Assembly: GCA_009869945.1 (NCBI GenBank)
Contig: WIXG01000043.1
Coordinates: 124,001 to 188,000 of the forward strand
Direction of reading: 5' to 3'
DNA: 64,000 nucleotides
Source of the DNA: Mesaphorura yosii
Lineage: Eukaryota > Arthropoda > Collembola > Poduromorpha > Tullbergiidae
How positions within the stretch are numbered: the stretch's first letter is position 1; each line of letters starts with the position of its first letter. A model generated the notes under the pieces. That model was not told the DNA's origin. It saw only the letters and a program-made list of their open reading frames with translations, and ran no database searches. The position numbers and the translations under genes were made by a program. Positions 45,801-58,800 of the stretch are shown one piece after another.

Positions 45801-48800
45801 TGGTGGAGTGTCGCGGATTGTATGGAGAATTTTCATGTCACGGATATTGTGAATGTACAACATTTCCTCCAGACAAACCACCACCCTCTGAAATTTAGAA
45901 AAACAAAATAGTGCTTAGCTTTGCAGAAATAACGATATACGAGATCATGTGTCCTTCGTAGTCGTAGTTCCTTGACTTGACCCAGTTTCAAATATTAGCT
46001 TTCATTTGTCATTCATCGGAGTTTTAACGAATTTCATTTTTTTCACATTCAATAAATCAAAGAAGCTAGTTCACGAGCGAATGGAACGAAATCGCGCAAC
46101 TTCTTTTCCCTCTTTCATCAGACTTGGTAAACGCTGCTTCAACGTACGTGTAATAATCGTGTCAAATTCGTAAAACGAACTTTATGCGTCCCACTAAATC
46201 GAAGATGAGCTCATCGTTGAATTTAAGAAGTAAACATGAGCCAGTGCGATGCAAGCTGATCGTATTGAAACCAGTAATGAGCGCAGTGTAGCATTTACGA
46301 AGCAAAAATCGCAAAATCAACTTTCTGAGCACACGTGTGGTTTTTGTTTTTGTGAATTCGTACAACAGCTGCGAGTAAGAAGACGCACTTGTTGAGTCGC
46401 TTTCTGATACCGATGCCAAAAACTAGGTACCTTTCTCAACATTCAACCCGAAGATGCGTCATGTCATATGTTCGCCATATGAGTCAGATTCAAATTACCA
46501 TGTCACGGCTGCCTGCTGCCTGATTCACGAAAGGTGCCATTAAAACCTAGTCCAGTGTCATTTTAAATTATAACCTCGCTCATCTTGAATCAGCTGTTCA
46601 GCTACACGTCGATTTAGTAATATCAATTCAAATTTTGCGTATACGTTTGCGTGTTTGTCATCGTCTCATGGAGTACAATTGGGAAAGATAACAGGAGTCA
46701 ATGCACCTTTCTTATCCTTAAATCGTTTACCAAACATGTCAGTAAAATAAACGGCAAGTTAATTCAGGGTTAAGAGTTAAATACCCAAACAAACACTACT
46801 GTAATTTGAAAGAGCAAACGAACATCGTCAATCCACATAAGCCATGGACATGCATGAGACGTGACGCTTGGCATAAACCAAACCTGAACACCGCGTGCCT
46901 CTGAGCAGTGCCGAATTGCGGAAGAAAAACAAGTGAGTGTCCTTTGCTTTTGCAGTTTGTGACGTACCCTTTCGCGTCAAATATTAATTGCAGTATTTTC
47001 CTTTTAATCAAGAACGTTCAACGCTGCGACTGCTGGGACGCAAATCTTTGACTATTCTCGTATGCCTCGTGCACGGATTGCTTGCGTGAATCTAAACTGC
47101 AATTCTGCATTTGTTATTGTAAAAAATTAACCTAGCTCGTATCTCTTAAGTTTATGCTTTTGGGTGACCTTGTTACTGTTATTTTCTTATTTTACAACTG
47201 AATCAACACAATCCTGCAATGCTTGTGTCTGTCTGTCTTCGTGCCTTCCCCTTTCGTGTGCATTTTGTGAAGGATAATTATTACATTGTTGTATTGTTTA
47301 AGCAGTTTCAGAGTCTCGTGTACCGTAGGAACTTTCGACTTCTCAATTCTCAACCAAAAGTAACTACGAAGTAACAATGACATGGGAAGGCGCGACGCAA
47401 TAGAACCTGCTTTCCTGCTTGGCTTACGGGTTGCTTGTAAATTGCATGCTTGCTCTGCTCATAGTGCGATGTAAACAATTACAACATAAACACAACACAA
47501 CTGTTACTTTTGTTGTGTTCCGTTGTAAAATACAAAGGTGCCAAAGCCAAAATTTTGACTTCTCAGGCCGAAGTCACGTACGATAGACATGCAAGACGCC
47601 AGGCTCCCTTAAATGGTTATACAGGTGCAAAGTGCAAACTAAGTAAAACTCGCAAATGGAAAAGCACAAAAATCTAACCAAATCTTACTCGAATTATCTA
47701 CCGTTCTTCATTCAAGGTGTCAACAAAGATCTCATCAATCGATTCTGAAATGATGAACCCGAGTTACTATCACGTGTGGCAATTATGATTACCACTACGC
47801 ATTGAAGTCATTAGGGTCTCAGCATCAGCATACATTTTGTTTATATAATTAACAAATGTTCAAACTGAGGTTACAGCGCTGGGCGGGCTGGGCCCTGACA
47901 TTCAGCACAGCTTGCTCGCAGACGTTCATGAAATCTAGTACCTTTTCAACTGCACGACTACGACAACGCTTTCAACCTAATGATACACTCATTTGAAAAA
48001 CCGCATCAATATCTCCTCAAACCTCATTTAGACCTTCTAAGCTAATCAAAAATCACGAACCAAGAAGTAGTGTTTTGCCAATGCCAATGCTCAATGACTT
48101 GGAGACCCAACACCCCAATGACACACACCAAAGTCAAAGTCAGAGCCGACTTTCGCGATATTATTGCAATCGAACAAGATAAATTAATCAACATCTATCA
48201 TCCACAATTAATCAAAGTGCACATGGATTTCTATTGACCAGAAACCTATTATTGCCAAGAGTCAAGCCTCAAAGACGAAATGCAGATACGGCAGGGTACA
48301 ATGATCTCTAATTCTAATGATCAATAATTAAATAATGTATTAGTATACAAGTTGGACTTACGGCTCTGTTGAGGCGAACAGCTAGAATAGTATTTGCATA
48401 TGAGTAGTTGCATATTTCGTTTCCCTTCTTGAAATGGGAAACTCTAAGTTTGCGTGGACTTTGCAATGAGACGAGTGCCACCAGGGACGAAGAGAACAGG
48501 CGCTCCACAATTTTGACGCCGTCAGTAGCCGCAGATTCGTGAATTTTTTCCAACGAATCTACAGTTGACATCGACACTAATGTCCATCCATGACTATCAA
48601 AAAAGAAAGAGTTAGCTTGGCTTAGTGTACGAAGTCACAATGAATTAAACGGCGAGCACCCAATGTGCAATGCTTTTAGGACAACAAATCAAAATACAGT
48701 AGCTTCGCCTCTGCTTTGTCAAATCAAGCAAAAAATCCAATAATTAATTAACAGAACGTAGTTTAAAATACCTGGTACCAATTCCAAGAGATGAAAAGTC

Positions 48801-48842
48801 TTGATTGAACTGAACGTACATGACTTCTTCTCCGTACATCAT
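42899..48842 (-). CDS. WIPI2: WIPI2/Atg18-type PROPPIN, complete
   Basis: PI3P effector of early autophagosome formation (recruits the ATG16L1 complex in vertebrates). Exons from the 5' end: 48772-48842, 48362-48593, 45734-45887, 45051-45155, 44777-44978, 44549-44702, 43690-43808, 43115-43209, 42899-42984; 405 residues. Strong blocks: [89 protein letters not shown] at residues 215-218 (lipid-binding), [20 protein letters not shown] and [10 protein letters not shown]. The tail after blade 7 is short. The second intron is 2.5 kb and carries no obvious gene. Start: double Met at 48842-48837, no in-frame extension with similarity. Confidence 0.95.
45888..48361 (-). other. Large WIPI2 intron
   Basis: 2.5 kb, GT-AG. 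Frames such as 46162-46419 and 46796-47011 (minus) have no recognisable features. Nothing else seen. Confidence 0.6.
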
Positions 48843-51539
48843 GATGATTGTTGTATAAATTACTATCTAGTACTTTAAAAATATAGAAATTATATAAAAA
48901 TTCTCGTCGTAATTAACTATACGTATAATAAGTTATTGTGTATTGTAATTTGAGCGTTTTGTACTTTATCAGTTGATAATAATCGTTTGTTAATGTTCTT
49001 TGGTTAGTTTCTTGAAGTTGATGACCACGATCAGTGTCGTCGCTGCTGGATTGGAGGTGGCTCGTCCAGCAAAAATGCAAATAAGAATCTTAGTGTTCCA
49101 GGTGTCGTGATGAGTCACTCCAGTCCAGAGTACACAAGTCACGTATAAATTACACTTCCAAATAATTTTGTAATGTAATTTAAAAGTAGTGATAAGAAAG
49201 AATTATAAAAAGGCTTACGTAAAAATTTAACTCCTACGTACAGTTACTTATTTGCAAAATTTACAAGTAATGCTGCTACAAGACGAGGACACAGAAGGAC
49301 ATAATTACGAATTACTAGCGTAACTTATTAATTAATCGTTATTTAGTGCAGCAGCAGCAGCAAGTTCCCTTTTCTCGCACTGTGGTTCTCTTGAAGAAGA
49401 AAAAAGAACTGCGAGAGAGTCTAATTTTCAAGGTAAAAGTAAAAAAAGATGATTGATTTTTTGTATTATGAATTTATTTTAGTATATGCAAAACTCGCAC
49501 CATGCAATGTGTGGATGTGGCTTGAATCCTGAATGGGTAACCCCTTTCGAAGCTCTTGGCTCTGGGTTTGTTGTTGTACTACCATCAACAGGCCAAAGCT
49601 TCGCTAAAATGGAACAAAAGAATCATGCTAGGCTCGCATGCACATGTACAAGTTACAAGCTTCATTACCATTGGACTTGTGCTTGGGGCTTGCAAAAAGC
49701 TCGTCTTGGTTAGTTACTACTACGTAGTAAATATGCGACACACATGCACACCAGCATTTTGGCAAGCACAGGAGCATCACAGGCTAAAGTGGCCACCTCA
49801 GATTCGCAATTCGCACTCGCTTTTGCAAAAACGTGAGCATAGCAAACGTTCAGCAATGGACAGCTGATGACATAAACAAAAAATATCGTCGTAATTCGTA
49901 AGAGTAGCGACTGTGACTGCGACTGGCGATTTGTGCTGAGTATATTAAATTTTTGCAGCGCAGATTGAAGATAATTGTTGCTGCTTCGAAGCTGCAGTTG
50001 CTGCAAGCAATGCATTGCGAATTGCGAGTATCGCATCAGCCATGTGTGTGATCTGGCTTTCCTGAAGCTGGTGGCTTTGCCAGTCGCCTGCCTGGCACAA
50101 AATGCACATGGTGAATGTATAGGATAATGATGAGCAAGAGCAATTTGTACAAGGACTACGGCTTCATTGAATTACCATAGCCGTGCAATGTGACAACAAT
50201 GAAATTAGCTCAAGTGTATGCAAGACTTTTGCGCATCACATTTCGCATGTGAAAAAGGGCTCAGCCCAGGCTCAGGCCTTCGAGGTTCTTTGGTTTAGGA
50301 GTTATCCCAGGCAGACAAAAATTTCCCATGTCAGAAGCACTCAAAGCACTCCAAAAATGAGACCAAAGTCGAGTTCATGCCCAAGCTGGGTCCGGTAGTC
50401 CGGGGTCAATCATTCCCTGGAATCATACAACCACGTGTCAGGCATACGCTTCTTCATTGTTGAATTGAGCTTTAACTCGTTACATTGCGTATTGCGTTAT
50501 CGTTCTCTTTTAACACTTTAGCATATTGTAAACAAACACCGTGTGTAATACGATGAACTTACCTTTATGACTTTATTGAGTTATTGCTCAAAAGGGGGTA
50601 AGGAGAGCTGACTCCCAGTTGTCTCAGCCAGACACACACTTTAACGGCGCATTTATCATTTCGCGAAAATCACAGGCCAGGCTTTGCTAAAACGCGTAAA
50701 TCTCCTCGTGCTCGTGTCTTAGCTGACTTAGCTCTCTTCTGTTTGCGAACATAAAGCATATGTACATGTGACCTGGCCTGGCAATGTAATGGCGAATGCT
50801 GATTTAATGTTGCACAGTTTCCACGCGACGCAGAACCTAACACAATTTTATCCCAAATTCCATCTGCGTCAGATGCTCACCTTCAGCATCATAAAATTAA
50901 TAAAATAAAATATTCTCATACGTAAACAAGCTGATGCCTCGCCTTCATGATGATGATAAAGTGAGGACGTTCAGGTTGGATGGGCACGCCACTTTTGTTT
51001 CATTGACTCGTCCATAAATGAGCAGGGGCACCCTGAACAGCAAAGTAAATGCGATTTGAGCCCATCTTTGTTTACATTCGCGAATTGCATGCACTACACA
51101 CGTGCACACTTCATGACTTGCAATGGTGTTAATGAACGCGACGAAGGCAAAGGCAATGATCCAATTCAATGTGACTCTACGTGATGTAGTAATTAGTACA
51201 AATGTCATGGCCCCTGAGTGCTTATCGGGCAAACGACTGATGAGATGAACTATCTAACGCGCGGTCGAGCAAAGACTGAAATTGCTTTCGCTGAATAAGC
51301 TAAAACTCTAACGGACTGATAAGTAAAGGAAGATTAGCTAAAGCATATTAGAAACAGCAACACTTTATTCAAAGAACAGATCAAACTCAACAAATACTTG
51401 TAACGACAGTATTTCGAACGGTTAATAGTATTTTAACGGAATAATAACAGTAACAGAACAGAAAGGCATAACTTACACCATGAAGTCCTAAATTCCTAAA
51501 CCCGAACAATCTCATTTGATTGGATAGCTGACTAAATGT
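48843..51539. other. WIPI2 promoter side and intergenic DNA
   Basis: 2.7 kb between the WIPI2 start and the 3' end of the RRM gene. A minus-strand AATAAA at 51364-51369 fits the RRM gene's poly(A) signal. A short GCA repeat lies near 49350. No gene recognised. Confidence 0.55.
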
Positions 51540-54209
51540 CTACATGATTCTGCAGAGAGCCTTGCCAGTTTTGTCTTCAGTCTTGTGCATTTCGCCATAC
51601 TTTTTTGGGTGAGATTCCACTTTCTGCGTAGCTTCGTTTCCATTTGGCAATGAGTCATTCTGACCAGCGATAGGAATAGGAGCATTTACATTTGCTGCTC
51701 CTGTGGTGGTGACGTGAAGCCCCATTGTTGCTGCAACTGTGTTGAGCGATTCGATGTCAAGATTGCTCAGAATCATCCTAGCCATGTCTTCCGGCTGCAT
51801 GTTGCTACCGACACCGATACCTGTCAGCAGCGCAGTAGTAGCAGCAGTAGCTGACGCAGAAGTTGCAACTGATTCGCATGAACTTGTAGACGGACAACCA
51901 ACACTGCCGGGCGCCACTTCAGGCCCAGAAGAAGTCTGCTTATCAGATGATCCACCACTTCCTGTTCCGGCGACAAAACCAAGAGACTCATCCGAGTCTA
52001 TTTCAGAGTAATTGCGATGGTCCCGCCTGTAGTTGGTCACAAGAGTAGAACTATTCGCTCCCGTTGACGATGGTGGTTCTGACCCAGATCCCGACCGTCT
52101 TGAGTGATCCTGATCAGGTTGCTCACAGTGATCGTTCATCTCAATACGTCTTTCGTAAGATTTGTGTAATGCTATGCGCCTAGGATTCACTTCATCGCGA
52201 TTGGCTTTACGTGGATGATTCCTGTAAGGTCGTACGTCTGAATTTCGATCGTAATTGCGTCTAATTTTAGGTTCGTCGCGCCTCGAAGACCTCGAATATC
52301 TTTCACGAGAACGAGAATATCTCATCTTCTTTGAGTCCTTTTCTTTTCTTTGGCGATAGTGGTAGTCGTATTCCAATCTACGTTTTTGTTTTCTTTCTTC
52401 GTGGTCAACCTTTTGCTTCACAACTTCATTATTGTAATAACTTTGACCCCGCTCATGGCAGAGCTGTAAAATCAAACAAAATATTAATTTCCGTTTAACT
52501 CGACATGAATGAAACAACTACTGGATGTGCAAATTATTGTCACCTTTCTCCAAAACGAATCATCTATGTCATAAAAGCGTTCGACTTCGTCTCCAGGCGA
52601 TTCAGCCCTCTCACAAGGGGCAAGTCTTTCACCTGCGGCAGGTGAAAAACTGTGGCCCGAAAGTGGCTTGTATTCAACAGTACGCTTTTGATGATGCCCA
52701 GTAGGGATCTCGAATAAATACTTTGTCAAGTCTTCTTCAGGATAGTTTGAGCCAGACTCCCACTTTCTAAATACTTTCTCTTCAGCCGAAGACTGGAAAC
52801 GGGCAAGATGCTGTCGTTCTTGGAATTCCAGCGCATGACGCTGAAAGGTAGAAAGAGTGGGTGCCATTGCAACACATTGACTGTAATATCCAGCTCGCAA
52901 CGCGTCTTTATTGCAAACCTGATCATGCAAGTCCTCAGAGGTAGCCTGAAATTGAAATCATTTTATGCGCTTTATTTGCTGTATTGATTGGTATACCTGC
53001 CCCAAGTGCTACTGAATACTGAGACTACAATCAATGAACTTAATCAACTCATCGAATAATGAACAGATTTTCAGCTATAACAGGTTGACTGGTTGCCGGA
53101 TGTTGAGGCTCATGGTATTTGAGTGGCTTATTCGGTACTTGTCAAAGATGACATTGCACATTGGGCGCGAGGCTAGTTGGCTAATTAAACTGAAAGAATA
53201 GAACAACAGAAGGTAAGAAGATTACCATTTTCATTCGTAATTTCGCGAGTTCACGAACTTGTTTCAGTTCGTCCTTCCGAGATTTGGGTTTCGCGACATT
53301 TTCTCGTTTCTTCTCCAATTCCAAGGCTTGAATTTCATGGATGGATCCGTGCCTTGCCGCCAACTTTAGGACTTTCCCAAACAATGTAGCTCCATGCAAT
53401 TCTTCCAGAGCGCGTGGGACACTCTCTTCTCTGTAGTATCCAACAAATGCAAACTTGCATTCATCCCTTTTGGTTGGCTTCTTCGGCATGTAGACATGTC
53501 GAACAGCTCCTACCTACGAATTAAATTAAAGAATTCGAAATGTTTTTCTGCGGCATCATCCCTTCCTTGTTGTCGTTTACTTTAGCGAATATCTTTATCA
53601 TCTGTTGCTCAGAAGCCCAAATTGGAACATTTCCAACCTAAATTAAGAAAATAACGTTGTCAGTAATCGGTTTGCAAAAGTATTGTAACTTCCAAGTTAA
53701 GGTTCGGCCTACAAATGAAAAGGTAAATACAAGTTGTTGTAAGTTCCAACTTACCCAAAGGGTTCTATTCACTTCATATTCCGAACGTTTTTTGTACCGA
53801 AACTGACGATTTCGATTATCATAGAAGTGAGCGCCTGAACCTGGATCATTATCATTCTTTTGATGATAGTTCCTGTCGGTGGTGTGCTTTTCTGACGATG
53901 AAGAGGAACCATGAATTGCTATCTCACTTCCAGTAGTTGAGGTGGTTTGAGTAATGCTGCTATCAGTGCTATCACTCCTTGTGTCACTTCCAGCTTCCAG
54001 TTCGCTGGTAAAATGAATAGATGGCTAAACATGGACGACGAAGAAGTGATTCTTCAAAGCAGTTACCGATCATAACGATGATCTTACCTCTTTGATATGC
54101 GATTGTCAAACTGGCTCAACTCGTCCAAACCAGGATCGGGATCAACAGGTCCAACTTTATTGCTTCCATTTATAGGCATGTACACACAAGCGGCGCGTTT
54201 TTGTTCCAT
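51540..54209 (-). CDS. RNA-binding protein with one RRM and an Arg/Ser-rich region
   Basis: 680 residues; exons from the 5' end: 54088-54209, 53755-54004, 53581-53637, 53226-53513, 52544-52945, 51540-52463. The first 124 residues are low complexity (Ser/Thr/Asp). A single RRM spans about 125-200 with RNP2 VGNVPIW and RNP1 KFAFVGYY, split by an intron after IFAK. A charged helix (LEKKRENVAKPKSRKDELK) follows, then RHALEFQERQHLARFQ. Residues about 374-500 are rich in Arg, Ser, Tyr and Lys (RYSRSRERYSRSSRR); the rest is Ser/Gly/Ala-rich. This suggests a nuclear pre-mRNA factor. I do not recognise the orthologue. ATG at 54209 starts MEQKRAACVYMP. Confidence 0.82.
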
Positions 54210-55817
54210 GATCAATGATGAGCTCGGGGTTATTAACGAATGCACTGATTAAGTCCAAGCTCAAGACTAGTTAAGAAAGATTAGTCGAAGTCGGCGAAAG
54301 CGGGCTCTGTCAATAGATTATTTCGATGTCGAATTCGTAAATGACGAAACTTTACTGTAAATTAACTAAAGCTAGCTAAAGTACTGTACTTCCACTGTCC
54401 TGGCTCGAGAGTCAGTTCAATCGAAATCAAAATGCACTGATTCCTCGCAAGAGGCAAGGTACCACATCAGGCGGTCAATTTCTTCCACGATGTGATGTCA
54501 CGATACAGATTTTGTGTGCAATTCGATGCTGTCGTGATATTTTGAATCAAGTGAGAAACTTGAAACGGCAAGGCAAAGAGAAGAAATGTAAATGCCTGCA
54601 TACAGATCCACAAGTGCATATGCAAAATTTATTAAAATGCAACAAAGGCGAATCCGGAGCCTTTGTTTTTGAATCTTTCCAGGAATCCTAAGCGTCTTGC
54701 AATCAAATATTTTAATTTAAGCACGAGTGGGAGCGATGATGCATGCAAATTGTAAGTCCTTAATGAAGTTGCATGGTTCCGTGAAGCATCTGCACCGACA
54801 CTCGTATCGGCGACTGTTGAGCATGAAAGCATGTTGCTGCTTTTATCTGCTGGTTCGATGATTGCTTCTACCTGAAAAATACCCCAGACGCCAACATGTG
54901 TGCACTACAGAAGTACTCGCTGTACGTGCCTCTGCTAGAGTATAATTTTCAATTTATTAATCAACACCAACATTAAAACATTTTACTAATTGTACTAAAT
55001 TGTACTACATTCATTTTCATGTTAATGCTACCTTCTATGGCTTGTACAGAACTAATAATACTTGTCTTCACTAGTCTCCAGTCGACAAAAATATACGAGT
55101 GATCACATCTAAATTACTTTGAATGTTTTAAAGCTCAGAATGAAGTTCTTGAACGACACATTTGTGAAATTACTGATTAATCTAGTTAGAGCTTAAGTTC
55201 GTATTTGACTAGACACCATTACAATTTGTCCTTCAACTCCGATCATCAATCTCCTGCTTGCCGTTCGATTGTCCAAACGAAAATGAAACCTCCGTTTACA
55301 ATCTCAATCCTTCTAATTTGCACTTCTCTACAACATTGAATACGATACGAAAATTAATTACACAATATCAAATTCAGTTTACTGTTAACTCAGTTCATTC
55401 GAGTTTTGATAAGAGTATACTACGTCAAGGTAGGAACATAAATTAAAATCAGACTACAAGAGTAAAAATATTAATTTCAACGAGGAAATGAGAATACAGT
55501 ACACTTGTCTAACTTGTCTTGTCTAAAAATTTCAGGCAAATGTAAAATTTCAGATCATGACGGAAAAAACGCACAGCCTCTTTTGCTTTGGAGCACGCTG
55601 ACGCTGAGACTCACTTTCTCGTCTTTTTCAAAATCTAGACAATATATTTCCTGGAATCCAGAACAGGCTAAGCTCTTATTTGTAACGACGAGTGGGAGGA
55701 AACTTACTTCAATTTACAATAATTAATGTCTTGGGATTTACATTAATTATTACAGGAAAAGAATTTCCCACGCGAAGCAAACATGTCATATTTCCACATT
55801 CGAAAGTACGCACTAGT
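54210..55817. other. Intergenic, RRM gene to GPCR
   Basis: 1.6 kb holding the RRM gene promoter and the GPCR 3' UTR. No further gene or repeat recognised. Confidence 0.55.
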
Positions 55818-58800
55818 TTAGATGATAATACTTTTGGTGTTATTGTTGTTGGCCGAAATTCCATTTGAAAGTGATGTCGTAGTAGTGACTCCGTTTCTGC
55901 CGTTGGAAGTAACCGATACCCGATTTAGGCGTTCGCTTCCATTGACGTGTGTTCCATTTGCCGTAGTACCGCTGCCGTTGTAGTGGGCATACGAGTGACC
56001 ATTCGCGTCCTGCGCCGTGATGGTTGACTGCCCAAGAGTTGTGAGCCCCATGCCATTGACGATGCTCGCAGTGCGACTTTGTCTCTTCATGCTTCCGAGA
56101 TTTGTGAGTTGGGTCTTGCCACTGGAATCTCGTCTGGAAATGAGAAACATAAAAATTCAAATTAGATTCCAACTCGGTGACAAGTTTACAATGAGCTCGG
56201 CGCTTACCTCTGAAGTTCTTTACGTCTCGGCTTCCACACGTGAAAAATTCCGTAAATGATTGGATTACACAGGGAGTTCGCTTCACCAAAGAAGAATATG
56301 ATTGTTGAGTAGATGTCCTCAGTTTCCTGCGAAAAAAATCCAATGTATCATGATTAAAAGGTCAACATTCCACAGAGTTTTCTATCTGCCACGAGATCAG
56401 TGATCGTTCTCTCCTCGGTTTCAATAATAAACCCGACTTAGTATCTCTCATCTTCTCAAATGACGACGAATCTCACCAAAATAATTTCCTCAGGAGAAAA
56501 GCTGAAGATTTGTCAAAGTTTATGAAATCTTTCATTAGAAATAAGAAAAGATATTTTGAAGTATTTTATTGAATGTTTATGACTTGGAGAATGAACTTCC
56601 TTTCCTAACAGTTTGCATGCTTAATAAATTCTGTGGAAGGCGCGTGCTTGCCAAGGGACACACAAGGTAAGGACTTAGTAGTTGCAGAGAAATAAATGAT
56701 TCCAATCTATTCATGTGAGATGCAACCAAACACTGATGACCAAACCAACCAATCCCTTGCATTTGCGCATCAATTCTAGGCGCCTCCGATTCTGTTTTCG
56801 TGTAGCTATGCAGTGGCAATGACGTAATGGTGCAATTTAATCTTAATCATTCCATGTCAGTGCGCCTTTACAATGTCATGCAAATATTCTATTATCCCAA
56901 CATGAAATGGAATTGTGAGTTCTAACACGTCCCGGAAACGCTTTGTGATGTCAAATTTAGATTTGGCAGAAATCACAGAATCTCGCACAATTACAATCGT
57001 CGTTCGTGCGAGAATCCGAATTTGGATTTCCGTGCCAACGCATCTGGGACTGGAAAGGGCTAACAGAAAGAGAATTGGAGCAGGGCCTAATATCCCACAA
57101 GACTAGCTCGGTTTACACAGTTCTCGGACTCCTTTCACATTCTGATGCGTTATTGATTTCCCGTTAGACCGCTCACTATCCGGAAGATGAATAGTTTAAA
57201 CTACTCATACAGTTTCTTACTTATCTTCTATTGTTATCGTTACCATTAACAAAAAGGACAAGAATGCGATTGTCGTTCGCAGAAAATTCCTTGCGCTTGA
57301 ATGAGCTTAACGACAATCATGTTGAGTAAGCCTCCGAATCGTAAAGTCTCGACAAAAACCCGGGATCGTAACTGCGTCCTGTCGTCCTAATCACGGTCTC
57401 ACATTACAAGAATTTAACGACTACTGCATGACTGACAATAAAGGCATTTTTACTGCGACAGGACGGCCTGTAATTGCAGATTTTTGACAATGAACATTTC
57501 GATCCGCCTCATTTTCACGGTTTTGTTTGCCCGTCGTTATGTTGCAGACAGCTGATCACACTCGTTTTTTATTCGTTTGCAATTATTTATCAAAGGACTT
57601 TCAGAACAAAAAAGCTGCGAGGATGTCTTCGCGACGCAACATGGAAAATGAACGATGCAAAATTTTTTAATGCTATTACTCGCGCTTCGTATGAGCAACT
57701 AAAAGCTCGTCAAAATCTCGGCTTCCGATTCTGTGAGCTCTCTTTCGACCGGAAGACTAACAATGGATATGTGCAATTAACTCCATGCTATAAATCCGAT
57801 AAAAATATTCTCATGTGCGCAGATTTCACTAATTTTATGACTATGGCTGATCTTTCTCTGACCATACCTCGCTCATGTTGACGAGACCAGTGTAGCGATT
57901 GACGATTGTGATGACCATGAGAATGTAGTATGGAGTCCAGCAGACGGCGAACGCTGTTACATAAAAAAGACCCAGGATTAGTACGATGGTTACAGAACCA
58001 TGTGCCATGATACGAGACACGAGAGAGAACAGGCAGGCCATGGTTCATTACCTGCCACAATGGCGACTGAGATTCTTAAGCTCTTCATCTTTGCACGACG
58101 AATGAGTTTTCGCCGGTTGGGATCAATGAGAGTACGGAACGATCCAGAGTTGTCTAGAAATTCTTCGTTACCTTTGTGAGAAAGTAGAACAAAAGTGGCT
58201 GATTAGCATTGGTTCATTAAACCACTTGTCCGTCTAGTCTAGTCTTGGTGCGTATTTCACATCATATCTCACGAATGCGCAATTCGAGTTCAAGCATAGT
58301 ACATAGAGTATAGTACATAATAATCGTATTGATTCTGTACACTACGAGACTACGACGTGATGTAATGGAGTCCACCACAAATTAAGCAAAGCAGATTCTC
58401 GTGTTTTCAGCAGCGGGTTTGTTCAGAGTATTTAATTCATGTAGCCAACAAATCGTCCAATTTGGCGAATCTCCTGTTGTAAGAAATTTTCAAGATTCGT
58501 GGTGGCGACGCGTAAAAGCAATCTTAAGAATTGAGCAACAAATTGCATTAATGCTGACAGCAAGTATTAGACCATTCAAGCTTTACTGCACTGCAAATTT
58601 TCAATGAATTCACACCATTACACGTCCGCTTATGCAGCGAAAGTACGCGCGAAAGTACGCTCACTTCTCAAGCCTTTCACTTCTGCTCAGCTGAATCCAT
58701 GGTCTAGGTCAAAATATGGCCATAAATTCAATTTATTTACACGATCTTGCTCACAATAAACAGTTCTACCTTGCATTTATTTGGAAACCAAGTCAGCCGG

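Noticed and set aside
51739..52011. 90-codon plus-strand ORF
   Set aside because: Antisense shadow of the Ser/Ala/Gly-rich tail of the RRM protein.
57474..57881. 135-codon plus-strand ORF
   Set aside because: It overlaps the GPCR TM6 exon in antisense and has no domain or splice pattern.
57841..58041. Hydrophobic minus-strand frame (MACLFSLVSRIM...) before CWTPYY
   Set aside because: It looks like an extra membrane helix but is the 98-bp intron between the loop-3 and TM6 exons; phase and the VAIVAAFAVCWTPYY join show splicing.
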